Shown: in pieces, positions 1-7,576 of the stretch
How positions within the stretch are numbered: position 1 is the first letter of the stretch
Layout: every line of letters begins with the position of its first letter
Source: Verrucomicrobiota bacterium
GTDB taxonomy: Bacteria; Verrucomicrobiota; Verrucomicrobiia; Chthoniobacterales; JAFAMB01
Assembly (NCBI GenBank): GCA_019241095.1
Contig: JAFAXJ010000484.1
Span: 1 to 8,287, forward strand
Reading direction: 5' to 3'
Length of the DNA stretch: 8,287 bases
Translations under genes and position numbers: made by a program
Notes under the pieces: model-generated
What the model saw: only the letters and a program-made list of their open reading frames with translations
Database searches by the model: none
Told to the model about the DNA's origin: nothing

Positions 1-993
1 AACGGCGGCGCACGATTCATTGTTGAATGGCTTGAGCAAAAACTCCTGGAATACGGGCACCAGGTTGAACGTTTTTATTTGCCGTTTTCCGATAACATCC
101 AGGAGCTGCTGTTGCAGATGACCGTTTTTCGGTCTGTTAAAATACACGGTGCGGAAAGAGTGATTTGCTTCCGGCCTCCGGCTTATCTACTCCAGCATCC
201 GAATAAAGTCCTCTGGTTCATCCATCATTTTCGCGGTTTCTACGACCTTTGGGGGACAGAGGCATCACCACCCATGACTGCTTACAACAGAGCGCTCCGA
301 CACGCAATCTTTCAGGCGGACGGCATTGGTTTGAGAGAAGCTCGTATGATCTTCACGAATTCCCGCGTGGTCCAGAAAAGGTTGAAAGACTTCAACAACG
401 TGGACAGCTCCGTCTTATATCCGCCGCTGCTGAATCCAACTGCGTACCGAAATACGGGATACGGAGAGGAAGTCGTCTACCTTTCTCGTTTGACTTCCCA
501 CAAACGCCAGCATCTACTTGTGGAAGCTATGGCGCATGTGGAAACTGAGGTCAAAGCGCGCATTTGCGGGGATGATCTCTCTGGGGAGTATGCGAAGGAG
601 CTAACGAACATGGTGTCACGCTTTGGCGTCGAGCGCCGAGTTTTAATCGAGAATCGATGGATATCTGAGGAAGAAAAGCGCGAGATTATTGCCCGGTCTC
701 TAGCCGTAGCATATTTTCCTCTCGATGAAGACTCCTACGGGTATCCGACCCTCGAAGCTGCCCACAGTGAAAAACCTGTACTTACTACCATCGATTCAGG
801 CGGCGTGCTCGAATTCGTTGCTCATGAGTGCAACGGTTTGGTGTGCGACAGCAATGCGCAAGCCATCGCGGAGTCGCTAGACAGGCTTTATGGCGACCGG
901 GTACTCGCCGAGTCATTGGGCAGGGAAGCCCACAGGACCGTCCAAAAGTTGCATATCGATTGGGATAACGTGGTCCGTCATCTTCTAGGTTGA
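1..993 (+). CDS. GT4-family glycosyltransferase, 5' end outside window
   Basis: The frame is open from base 1, giving 330 residues in the window. A TTG at 79 is an internal codon, not the start, because clear GT-B N-terminal sequence (NGGARFIVEWLEQKL) lies before it. Aligning with the paralogous next gene suggests that only about 10-15 residues are missing. The N-terminal acceptor-side domain runs to about residue 150 (motifs PPAYLLQHPNKVLW and ARMIFTNSRVV). The C-terminal donor-binding domain starts at about 157 (VVYLSRLTSHKRQ, with R163 and K168 where GT4 enzymes place their phosphate-binding Arg/Lys). The usual E-x7-E motif is present as D244-x7-E252 (DSYGYPTLE), so the first Glu is replaced by Asp. 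The family moves a sugar from a nucleotide donor onto a lipid-linked or growing glycan at the cytoplasmic face of the inner membrane. The exact sugar cannot be read. Its stop overlaps the next start. Confidence 0.9.
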   Translation, partial: NGGARFIVEWLEQKLLEYGHQVERFYLPFSDNIQELLLQMTVFRSVKIHGAERVICFRPPAYLLQHPNKVLWFIHHFRGFYDLWGTEASPPMTAYNRALRHAIFQADGIGLREARMIFTNSRVVQKRLKDFNNVDSSVLYPPLLNPTAYRNTGYGEEVVYLSRLTSHKRQHLLVEAMAHVETEVKARICGDDLSGEYAKELTNMVSRFGVERRVLIENRWISEEEKREIIARSLAVAYFPLDEDSYGYPTLEAAHSEKPVLTTIDSGGVLEFVAHECNGLVCDSNAQAIAESLDRLYGDRVLAESLGREAHRTVQKLHIDWDNVVRHLLG

Positions 994-1514
994 ATGTCCT
1001 GATCGTTAATAGTGCGGCTCCTTTCGTCGGAAGGGAAGCCAAAGAACTTGAAGACCACCTCTGCGAGCGGTTAAATGCGACACACGCTGTTCGGGCTGAG
1101 GTTTTGCGAATACCTTTTTCGTGGGAACCGTTGCAGGAGTTGACCGAGCAGATCTTTCTCAACTGCACACTTAAGCTTCCTAATGTCGACAGGGTGATCG
1201 CTTTGGGTTTTCCGGCCTACCTCATTCCGCATTCCGATAAGATCATTTGGCTCACGCGTCTGTGCCGGCGTTTTGACGATCTGTGCGAGCCTGGTAAATC
1301 AAGCCTTCTGAAAACGGCTTTGGGAGATCACTGCTGTATAATTAGTGCCGCTGAGGCTGAGTCTTTTTCCAAATGCCGAAGGATCTTTACCGCCTCCCAA
1401 GTTATCCGAGAGCGGCTGAAGCGTTGCACCGGCTTCGACGCGCAGGTGCTCATTCCGCCATTGGATTCGTTTCAGGCGAGCTGGCCGGCCACAATCGAGA
1501 GACTCCTGTCATGA
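990..1514 (+). CDS. Stand-alone N-terminal half of a GT4 glycosyltransferase
   Basis: This 174-residue protein starts with TTG at 990, which overlaps the previous stop as TTGA. No ATG lies in frame further on, and the protein begins on a typical first beta strand (NVLIVNSAAPF), so the TTG is plausible, although no good ribosome binding site precedes it. It is a paralogue of the N-terminal domain of the previous gene: RVIALGFPAYLIPHSDKIIW matches RVICFRPPAYLLQHPNKVLW, and CRRIFTASQVIRERLK with VLIPPL matches ARMIFTNSRVVQKRLK with VLYPPL. It ends about 16 residues after this PPL segment, where the interdomain linker of a full GT-B enzyme would begin. There is therefore no donor-binding Rossmann domain and no E-x7-E motif. 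It overlaps the next gene by ATGA. It may be a truncated remnant kept in frame, or an acceptor-binding subunit working with a neighbouring enzyme. Catalysis alone is unlikely. Confidence 0.75.
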   Translation: MNVLIVNSAAPFVGREAKELEDHLCERLNATHAVRAEVLRIPFSWEPLQELTEQIFLNCTLKLPNVDRVIALGFPAYLIPHSDKIIWLTRLCRRFDDLCEPGKSSLLKTALGDHCCIISAAEAESFSKCRRIFTASQVIRERLKRCTGFDAQVLIPPLDSFQASWPATIERLLS

Positions 1515-4075
1515 AGATTGCCTGGCTAACTCCTTATCAGAAATCCTCGGCAATTGGCAGATTCAGTCGTTTAGTCGCCGAAGCTTTCGATGCGCGCGGC
1601 CATTCAATCACCTTGGTTTCCTCCGATCGTATGCAGGCGTTCGAGAATCGTCCCCCGCCTGCGGGAATCGAGCTGCTGCATTGGTCTTTTTTCGAGCTCT
1701 ATCCTGCTGCCGCTGACGCCTACGACCTCATTGTTTATAACATTGGCGATAATTACGAACGGCATTTTGGCAGTCTCAGATTGATCGACCGTCATCCCGG
1801 TCTCTGTATCATTCACGATTTTTACCTCGTAAATCTTTTTCTTGAATGGTCTGGAGGCGGTGTCAAACCACCTCTGGCCCATTCAGTAATCTCTTCGTTA
1901 TATGCGGAGAACGCGGCAAATGAATTTTGGGATCGAATCGGACAGCCGGAGTTTCTCGAGTGGTCCGCTTCGCATACCCCAATGACGGAGTGGGTAGCTC
2001 GAAAGGCGCTTGCTGCCGTCGCGCACGCACCGTTTTACAAACCAAGGGTGATGGACGGTTGCGCGGGTCCAGTGAGCGTTCTTGCCTTAGCTTACGACGC
2101 GCCGGAGCTTTTCCCAGTGATCCAGGATCAAGTCCGGCCTGTAAGGATCCTGACCGTCGGCTTGATCAATAAAACCAGACGCGTGCAGTCGGTCATCGAA
2201 GTAATTGCGGCTTCGCCAATACTTCGAACCCGCTGCGAATACAACATCGTCGGGCAGATAGAAACATCGTACAGGATTGCCCTCGAAGCACAAATCGATA
2301 AGTTAAAGCTGAACAACGTCGTGCGGTTGCATGGATACATCGATGATGCCGAATTGGGTAATCGATTTAGCGAGTCAGACATCGTCTGCTGTCTTAGACT
2401 GCCTGCCCTTGAAGGGGCGTCCGCCGCATGCATCGAAGCCATGTTACATGGGAAAGCAGTCCTGGTATCGGATACAGGTTTCTATAGCTCAATTCCTTCC
2501 GATATTGTCTTAAAGATCAGACCAACAGATGAGGATCTTCGCCGGAACCTGGAAATGCTCGTTGTCGACCCAGACCGAAGGCGTATCCTTGGCCGGCGTG
2601 CGAAGGATTGGGCCGAATTAGAGTACGCTCCGGATACGTATGTTCAACGCATTGAACCTCTGTTTGAGGCTGCCGTTGCCGTAAGGCCGCTCTTCGATAC
2701 CCTGAGGCAGATCACCCCGGTCCTTCGAAGCTTGCGTGTGCAGCCCGAGGATTCGATCGTTCGACAGATTGGATCTGAGTTTCAGGAAATGTTTGTGGCG
2801 GAACGCAAAAAAACCAATATGGAATCTGAGCCTACTCGCGCAGACCCGGCAAAGTCGGTTTCAAACATGCTTCGGGAGCCGCTGCCCGAGCCGATGGGCT
2901 CGGGAGCTAAATCTGAGGCAGTGTCTGAGGGATCGAAGGCACCTGCTCAGCAAGACGGGGGCAAGCATGAGCAACGATCGGCAGGCAGCCGCGCGCGCGC
3001 AGCACTGTGGAAGTTCGCCGTGTTTTGTACAGAGCCGATTTTGTCCCGGCTTAGAAATTATTTGTTATGGAACCTCAACCGCTCAACAGCGACCCTGATC
3101 GAGCTTACCCGGTCAGCAAACCGTCGCGCCGCCGCGACTTCGCACGCTGTTGACGCGCTGAGAGAACGGACCGAAACGCTGGCGCGCAGAGAGGAGTTTG
3201 AAAATCTTGCAAAGCAATTGGCAGCTTTGGAGTCACGGTCTAATAATGCGAACCGATTGATCGAGATCTTTCTAAGTCGTAATGTTCTTATTTTTGGAGA
3301 TGCAGTGGTTGCTCGGACCCCCAGCGGCTATCTCCTGGCGCCGAATGACGATCTGTCCTCGATTTTTGCTCTCGTGGAAGGCGAGCGCCATAAAAGTGCA
3401 ACATGGGAGCTGCTCGATCTCGCGCTGAATGAAGAGATGACTTTCATTGATGTTGGGGCGCATATCGGCGTTCATACACTTCACGCCGCGAGACGAGTCG
3501 GACCGAGCGGGACTGTAATCGCTTTCGAACCCACTCCTGACGTTTTTAACCTTCTACAAAGATCAATTCATCTCAATGGGCTGGAGAAATGGTGCAGATG
3601 CGTCAATGTTGCGGCTACCTCGACTGAAGGGAACGCGACACTGCACATGTCTCTGGATTCCCAGCACAATTCCCTGTATTCACTGGGAATCGAGGAAAAG
3701 GCGAGCGTCGGGGTCAGAACAGCAGCCCTTGACAACGTACTTCAGGGAATCAAGCGGATTCATGTGGTCAAGATCTCTGCGCAAGGCGCCGAACTCGACG
3801 TGTTGGAGGGGATGAAGCAGATTCTGAGTGATCATCGTGACCTGCTGCTGATCGTCGACTATCAGTTGCCTCACCTAGATCGCTTAGGACTCAAACCTTC
3901 CGACTGGTTTCGCCGTTTCTTAGTCCATGGATTCGATCTATTCTCAATGGACGAGCAAGGTGATAGGTGGTTGCACGTTCCTGAAGAGAGCGCGAACCAG
4001 TTGCGGTCAACAACTGTGGCCTTTGTCAGGCCCGAGACAATGCTCTGGACGATCTTGAGGCAGCATGAAAAATGA
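1511..4075 (+). CDS. GT4 glycosyltransferase-coiled coil-FkbM methyltransferase fusion
   Basis: This 854-residue protein is read from ATG 1511, chosen because MKIAWLTPYQKSS is a typical GT4 start, it overlaps the upstream stop as ATGA, and GAGAGA lies at 1497-1502. An ATG at 1373 in the same frame would add 46 residues of out-of-frame upstream gene and is rejected. Residues 1-390 are a GT-B glycosyltransferase: the donor domain starts at about 211 (ILTVGLINKTRRV) and E301-x7-E309 is intact (EGASAACIE). Residues 430-495 are rich in Pro, Ser, Glu and Lys and are probably disordered. Residues 494-525 hold a hydrophobic, basic stretch (LWKFAVFCTEPILSRLRNYL) that might touch the membrane. Residues 545-590 look like a coiled coil. 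From about 595 to the end is an FkbM-type SAM-dependent methyltransferase: DVGAHIG at 647-653, FEPTPD at 672-677 and KISAQGAE at 754-761. FkbM enzymes O-methylate sugars or polyketides, so this protein may add and methylate residues of one glycan. The usual KIDVEG or KIDVQG motif has Ser in place of Asp. Confidence 0.88.
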   Translation: MKIAWLTPYQKSSAIGRFSRLVAEAFDARGHSITLVSSDRMQAFENRPPPAGIELLHWSFFELYPAAADAYDLIVYNIGDNYERHFGSLRLIDRHPGLCIIHDFYLVNLFLEWSGGGVKPPLAHSVISSLYAENAANEFWDRIGQPEFLEWSASHTPMTEWVARKALAAVAHAPFYKPRVMDGCAGPVSVLALAYDAPELFPVIQDQVRPVRILTVGLINKTRRVQSVIEVIAASPILRTRCEYNIVGQIETSYRIALEAQIDKLKLNNVVRLHGYIDDAELGNRFSESDIVCCLRLPALEGASAACIEAMLHGKAVLVSDTGFYSSIPSDIVLKIRPTDEDLRRNLEMLVVDPDRRRILGRRAKDWAELEYAPDTYVQRIEPLFEAAVAVRPLFDTLRQITPVLRSLRVQPEDSIVRQIGSEFQEMFVAERKKTNMESEPTRADPAKSVSNMLREPLPEPMGSGAKSEAVSEGSKAPAQQDGGKHEQRSAGSRARAALWKFAVFCTEPILSRLRNYLLWNLNRSTATLIELTRSANRRAAATSHAVDALRERTETLARREEFENLAKQLAALESRSNNANRLIEIFLSRNVLIFGDAVVARTPSGYLLAPNDDLSSIFALVEGERHKSATWELLDLALNEEMTFIDVGAHIGVHTLHAARRVGPSGTVIAFEPTPDVFNLLQRSIHLNGLEKWCRCVNVAATSTEGNATLHMSLDSQHNSLYSLGIEEKASVGVRTAALDNVLQGIKRIHVVKISAQGAELDVLEGMKQILSDHRDLLLIVDYQLPHLDRLGLKPSDWFRRFLVHGFDLFSMDEQGDRWLHVPEESANQLRSTTVAFVRPETMLWTILRQHEK
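2885..2904 (+). other. Perfect GC-rich inverted repeat inside the linker of the fusion gene
   Basis: CCCGAGCC (2885-2892) and GGCTCGGG (2897-2904) are exact reverse complements around the four-base loop GATG. The element lies within the codons for PEPMGSG, in the linker between the glycosyltransferase and the methyltransferase. No T-run follows, so it is not an ordinary terminator. It could slow ribosomes between domains or be a by-product of Pro/Gly-rich coding. Confidence 0.45.
4057..4060 (+). promoter_or_regulatory. Ribosome binding site for the acyltransferase, inside the upstream gene
   Basis: GAGG sits four bases before the ATG at 4065, within the last codons of the fusion gene. It supports that start and the 11-nt gene overlap. 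Confidence 0.5.
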
Positions 4076-4706
4076 GCCGGTCGTTATCATCGGGTCTGGC
4101 GGACACGCTAAAGTCGTGATCGAATTGATACGCGCAGAAGGAAAATTTCAGATCGCGGGCTGCACTGGACTAACCGGCGAGGGTTTTGTGCTGGGCGACG
4201 TACCGATCCTCGGTACTGACAGCGTTCTAAGGTCCGTCCTGGCCGGAGGCGTAAGGAAAGCCTTCGTCGCCATTGGCGACAATCATTTGCGTGTAGAATT
4301 GCTCGGGCACGCGACCGAAATAGGGTTCGAACCAATCAATGCTATCAGCCCGAGTGCGGTCATATCTCCGTCCGCAGCACTCGGAAAGGGAATAGCGATC
4401 ATGGCTGGAGCAGTCATTAACGCTTCCGCTTATATTGGGGATGGAGCGATCATCAATACCAACGTGAGTGTGGACCATGACTGTTTTCTAAGCAATGGCG
4501 CCCACATATGCCCGGGCAGCGCTTTAGCCGGAAATGTTAGAGTCGGAATCGAATCCTTTTTAGGGACTGGTACCTGCGTTGTTCCCGGTGTCCACATAGG
4601 AAACCGGGCAATAATCGGCGCGGGCTCGGTTGTTGTCAGGGACATACCGGATGACGTTACGGCAATCGGGGCGCCCGCTCGCATTGTAAGCAAAACAAGA
4701 ATGTAA
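4065..4706 (+). CDS. NeuD/PglD-type sugar O/N-acyltransferase
   Basis: This 213-residue protein has the two-part layout of the NeuD/PglD family. An N-terminal Rossmann-like nucleotide-sugar binding domain carries VVIIGSGGHAKVV at residues 6-18. A left-handed beta helix of hexapeptide repeats runs from about residue 95 to 205 (for example IGDGAIINTNVSVDHDC and IGNRAIIGAGSVVVRDIP). His138 in VDHDC matches the catalytic His of the family, which deprotonates the sugar amine or hydroxyl attacked by acetyl-CoA. The C-terminal GAPARIV motif is typical. Length is normal. The gene overlaps the end of the fusion gene by 11 nt, so it is very likely co-translated with it. Members acetylate UDP-4-amino sugars (PglD) or sialic acids (NeuD). 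Here it probably makes or decorates an acylated sugar for the same polysaccharide. No dehydratase or aminotransferase partner is in the window, so the substrate is open. The symbol neuD is often used but cannot be assigned safely. Confidence 0.9.
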   Translation: MKNEPVVIIGSGGHAKVVIELIRAEGKFQIAGCTGLTGEGFVLGDVPILGTDSVLRSVLAGGVRKAFVAIGDNHLRVELLGHATEIGFEPINAISPSAVISPSAALGKGIAIMAGAVINASAYIGDGAIINTNVSVDHDCFLSNGAHICPGSALAGNVRVGIESFLGTGTCVVPGVHIGNRAIIGAGSVVVRDIPDDVTAIGAPARIVSKTRM

Positions 4707-4950
4707 CAGCCGCCGCGAGTGCAACCATGAGGAAGTTGCGCAGCCTATTTCCGACGCCTCAACTTGGCAGCCTAGGGTGCGAGAGGAGAATCGCTTGGGC
4801 CAATGATTGCACCAGACGCTCAAAGCAAACCGAAGATTTGCCCTTCCAAACGAAAAAAGCTAACAAAACTATTTTGTTAACGAGCTTGCTCCCAGACTTT
4901 TCAACCTCAAGCGGGGCATACTGCATTCATGGGTTGTCGTCGAGACTGTA
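4707..4950. other. Intergenic stretch between acyltransferase and GT2 remnant
   Basis: No intact gene is supported here. One plus-strand frame is open from 4727 to 5035, but its start does not look like a protein family and its 3' half runs antisense through the GT2 remnant. Within this frame, the segment from about 4845 to 4910 reads NKTILLTSLLPDFSTSSGA, which resembles the first beta strand and loop of a GT-B glycosyltransferase and may be a truncated scrap. A hairpin followed on the minus strand by six T residues lies at 4853-4879. No plus-strand terminator was found for the polysaccharide operon. Confidence 0.5.
4853..4879 (-). terminator. Possible Rho-independent terminator, minus strand
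   Basis: Read on the minus strand, TAACAAAA (4879-4872), a three-base loop and TTTTGTTA (4868-4861) form an eight-pair stem. Two bases later comes TTTTTT (4858-4853). It lies about 70 bp past the last stop of the GT2 remnant and points the right way to end it. The stem has only one G-C pair, so it would be weak. Confidence 0.3.
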
Positions 4951-6049
4951 TCAGTTCAGATCGGAAACGTGTTTCAGAATAAAGTGCCACGGCTCTTCCC
5001 GGCGAGGCACAGACGGTACATCGCAACCTGCGTAATGGAAAAGCAGGTTAGGTTTGTGAAAAGGATCGTAATTGAGAAGATCCCCCCAAGTGCTCCGCAA
5101 GTGGCGCCATTTTCCTGAATCCTCAGCGTTATTCGCACCGCGAGACGCCCTTCCAAATGATACAATTCAGCGAATGGCGTCCAAACCACGCGGTATCCAT
5201 GGGCGCATATTCGCAGGCAAAGATCGACGTCATTAGAGGTGACTTGCAAGTCAGTTGCATCAAACTGTCCTACTTCGAAAAACACCTCACGGCGAATAGC
5301 CACGCAGGCAGCCGTGAGTGCGGACAAGCTGCGGCAAGCGCCAATTGGCCAAAATGCGGGATAGTCCGTCTCCTTGGAGCGATGCACGTGTACCACTGCG
5401 CCATCCGGCCCAAGGACCAACCGCCGTGCTGAATCCGCCAATCCGCCGTCTAACAGTTTCGCCCCAACAATCCCGACGTCAGGGCCGCAACGCTTGAGAA
5501 ATCATCTCCTCAAGCCAATCGCCATGGATTACATCAACATCATTGTTCAAAAAAACCAGTACTTACCCTGCAGATTCGTTACGGGCCGAGTAATTAAACG
5601 AACCGGGCCGTTTCGAGACTCTTACCCGGCTATCATCAGCAATCAACCGTTCGAATAATTCGTGAGTCGCAGCCTCAACGCTGCCATTGTCAATGACAGG
5701 AAGTTCCATATTATGATAGTCAGTCCGAAGAAGCACGCCTTGGACGCACCGGTGCTGCAGGTTTGCCTTATCACGGGTTGGAATCATTACAGACACTAAC
5801 AGCACTTCTCTGGAAGAGGTTAACGAATGCGGAGGCGCCTCGGGTTAGATCCAGCTTCCTTCAGCGTCGCATTCCGGTTATCTTCATCCAGGTGTTTGCG
5901 CAAAAGCTTTTCTGAATTGATTGAATAGGTAACACCGTCGTTATCCATATCTGCTCCTGTGATGGTACAGAATAGCAGGAATACGCCGGATCAACTTCGG
6001 CGGAGTGGCTGGATTTGCGGCGTAAAGCGAGTTGGTGGAACTCTGATCC
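4951..6049 (-). pseudogene. Decayed C-terminal part of a GT2 glycosyltransferase
   Basis: Reading the minus strand while changing frame recovers one GT2 protein in order. First come scraps resembling the end of a preceding GT2 domain: GSEFHQLALR (6049-6020) and LIRRIPAILYHHR (5994-5956). A linker (5948-5823) follows and ends at an in-frame TAA (5822-5820), then PLPE. After a frameshift, from 5805, come VSVMIPTRDKANLQ, VIDNGS and PGSFNYSARN, with a TAA at 5565-5563. Still in frame are VLVFLNNDVDVIHGDW (the donor/metal Asp region) and ALRP. A shift at the CCC run 5484-5482 leads to DVGIVGAKLLDGG, TAACVAIRREVF and NDVDLCLRICAHGYRVVW (the acidic motif of the family). After AELYHLE at about 5151 the frame changes again, giving GKWRHLRSTWGDLL, DPFHKPN and PWHFILKHVSDLN, to a TGA at 4953-4951. 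At least two stops and several frameshifts mean that no functional enzyme is made. The N-terminal part of the ancestral protein is missing. Order and direction are preserved, so this is decay in place rather than scattered similarity. Confidence 0.85.
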
Positions 6050-6148
6050 TGTAAAAATTTGTCAGTGCCCAAGATCCGAAGCGTAGACACGGAGGCATTA
6101 CCGCCATGCATTCCCCTTTGGGCTAAAGCTACATTGGGAGCGATTTAG

Positions 6149-7570
6149 CTAGCTGGCGCTATGCACGTAGGTATCCCAGCCAAAATAGGTGGCGAATGCC
6201 TCGCCTAAAATCTTCGCTGTATGCGCAGCGTTCATTGCTGCGTGGTGTTCAAAGCCGTTTTTGCAGATGTGCTTCATCAACTCCTGAAGACGGGGCACCT
6301 CTACAACGGCGCGACTGCCGAACGTATCCAACGGGTCGTCAACGAACTGACCATCGCCCGCATAGGCGCGGATTATACCGTTACGATCATCCGTGGTAAT
6401 CCTCGCATAGCTAAACGGACCAGCTGGTGTCCGACCAGCAACTGTACCGTAGGTATTCTCCGTACCCAGTGTGGTGGCAAGAATTTCCGCATTGGCCATT
6501 TTAACATCACGAAAAAAGCTCTTGGCCCAATTACCGCAATGGAACAGCACACACTTATTTGGGTCGTTGCCATAATTGTTATTCCAATCGACAAGCGCGC
6601 TCGGCTTACCTGATGCTAATTGGAGCGCGTACATCGAAGCCACTCCAGTTACATCTACCTCGCATGCGCTCGGCAGAAGGCTTTCGCTCATCATGCTCAT
6701 AAGCGTGCAGACGTTGACACCGTAGTTCAACTGAAGCGAATCCCAGCACTGAATCGCAGTCGCGTCGATGCCGTGCTGCTGCATCCAATCATCGATGACA
6801 ATCCCCAGCTTTGACATCTTTACCAGGGACGGCGCCGGGATTCCGCTCGTCGGTACGTAGGCGCCAATCACGTCCAGGCGCTCCTTCACTCGCTGGTCTC
6901 CATCTCCGATCTTTGCCGCGCTTCCAAACACCTCTGAAAGGTCAGCTGTACTAACACTAATACCGAATCCCTGAAGCAGTTTTTCGCTGTATCGCGTCGT
7001 ATTGAACGCGTTCGGACGCGCTCCGATTGCGCCCAGACGCGCGTTTTTCAATTGTTTTACTACTCGGCACACTGCCGCGAATTGTTGAAGGTCCGCTCGG
7101 AAAGACTCGCTTCTCGGATGGACCGTGTGCAGTTCTGTCAGAGTGAATGGAAATCCGTACTGATAGAGGTTATTGCAAACTGAGATCTTGCCGCAGAACG
7201 CGTCTCGTCTTCTTTCGAGCGCGAACTTTCCTAAATCATCCGGATAAGCCTGCACTAAGATAGGGACACGAAGAGACGATAATTTGATAGTTTCTGCTAT
7301 TCCCTTCTCATCTCCGAAATTCGGCAGGGTAACAATAATTCCATCGATAAGATGACGATTTTCGTCAAAAAGCGCTGCGCATTTTTGAGCGTTCTCCCAT
7401 GTCTCGACCGCGCCGAGCTTAGTCGATTGCTCATCAAGGATTACTGCTTCTATGCTCTGTTCCCGCAGAACGTCGAGCATATCCTGTCGGCCCTGCGCGA
7501 TAAGACTATCTGGGAAGAAATTCCGATTCCCTACTACCACGCCGAGGACGATATTCTGCTGCCTATTCAT
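6149..7570 (-). CDS. L-fucose/L-arabinose isomerase family protein
   Basis: This 473-residue protein starts at the ATG 7570-7568, preceded by AAGGA with six bases of spacing. It resembles the L-fucose/L-arabinose isomerase superfamily, metal-dependent enzymes that interconvert aldoses and ketoses through an enediol. The N-terminal region has alternating Rossmann-like strands ([29 protein letters not shown] at 74-88). The catalytic part contains the metal ligands E304 (SACEVDVTG) and D328 ([10 protein letters not shown]), 24 residues apart as in E. coli FucI (Glu337 and Asp361, from memory), and a His pair at 442-443 (GFEHHAAMN) as the third ligand candidate. It is shorter than FucI (about 590 residues) and close to the AraA length. 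It lies 21 nt downstream of the nucleoside hydrolase gene and is surely co-transcribed. The true substrate is unknown; a pentose or 6-deoxyhexose is likely. The reading frame is intact with no disruption. Confidence 0.82.
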   Translation of the reverse strand: MNRQQNIVLGVVVGNRNFFPDSLIAQGRQDMLDVLREQSIEAVILDEQSTKLGAVETWENAQKCAALFDENRHLIDGIIVTLPNFGDEKGIAETIKLSSLRVPILVQAYPDDLGKFALERRRDAFCGKISVCNNLYQYGFPFTLTELHTVHPRSESFRADLQQFAAVCRVVKQLKNARLGAIGARPNAFNTTRYSEKLLQGFGISVSTADLSEVFGSAAKIGDGDQRVKERLDVIGAYVPTSGIPAPSLVKMSKLGIVIDDWMQQHGIDATAIQCWDSLQLNYGVNVCTLMSMMSESLLPSACEVDVTGVASMYALQLASGKPSALVDWNNNYGNDPNKCVLFHCGNWAKSFFRDVKMANAEILATTLGTENTYGTVAGRTPAGPFSYARITTDDRNGIIRAYAGDGQFVDDPLDTFGSRAVVEVPRLQELMKHICKNGFEHHAAMNAAHTAKILGEAFATYFGWDTYVHSAS

Positions 7571-7576
7571 AACTTT

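Noticed and set aside
785..1168. 127-codon minus-strand open frame
   Set aside because: Antisense to two well-supported glycosyltransferase genes and without family-like sequence.
1373..1510. Earlier in-frame ATG that would lengthen the fusion protein by 46 residues
   Set aside because: The added residues are an out-of-frame reading of the end of the preceding gene and match no GT4 N-terminus; ATG 1511 starts on a typical first strand and overlaps the stop.
4727..5035. 102-codon plus-strand open frame after the acyltransferase
   Set aside because: The start region resembles nothing and the 3' part is antisense to the GT2 remnant; only the short glycosyltransferase-like segment is kept as a low-interest finding.
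4974..5441. 155-codon minus-strand open frame as an intact gene
   Set aside because: It is one frame segment of the decayed GT2 gene; GT2 sequence continues upstream and downstream in other frames, and its own last 50 or so residues are out of frame.
6050..6148. Further upstream part of the GT2 remnant
   Set aside because: No frame gives convincing GT2 sequence here; nothing else is recognised in these 99 bases.
6122..6149. Inverted repeat GCTAAA/TTTAGC around the isomerase stop as a terminator
   Set aside because: Only six pairs, a 16-base loop and no T-run on either strand.
6221..6613. 130-codon plus-strand open frame
   Set aside because: Antisense shadow of the isomerase gene.
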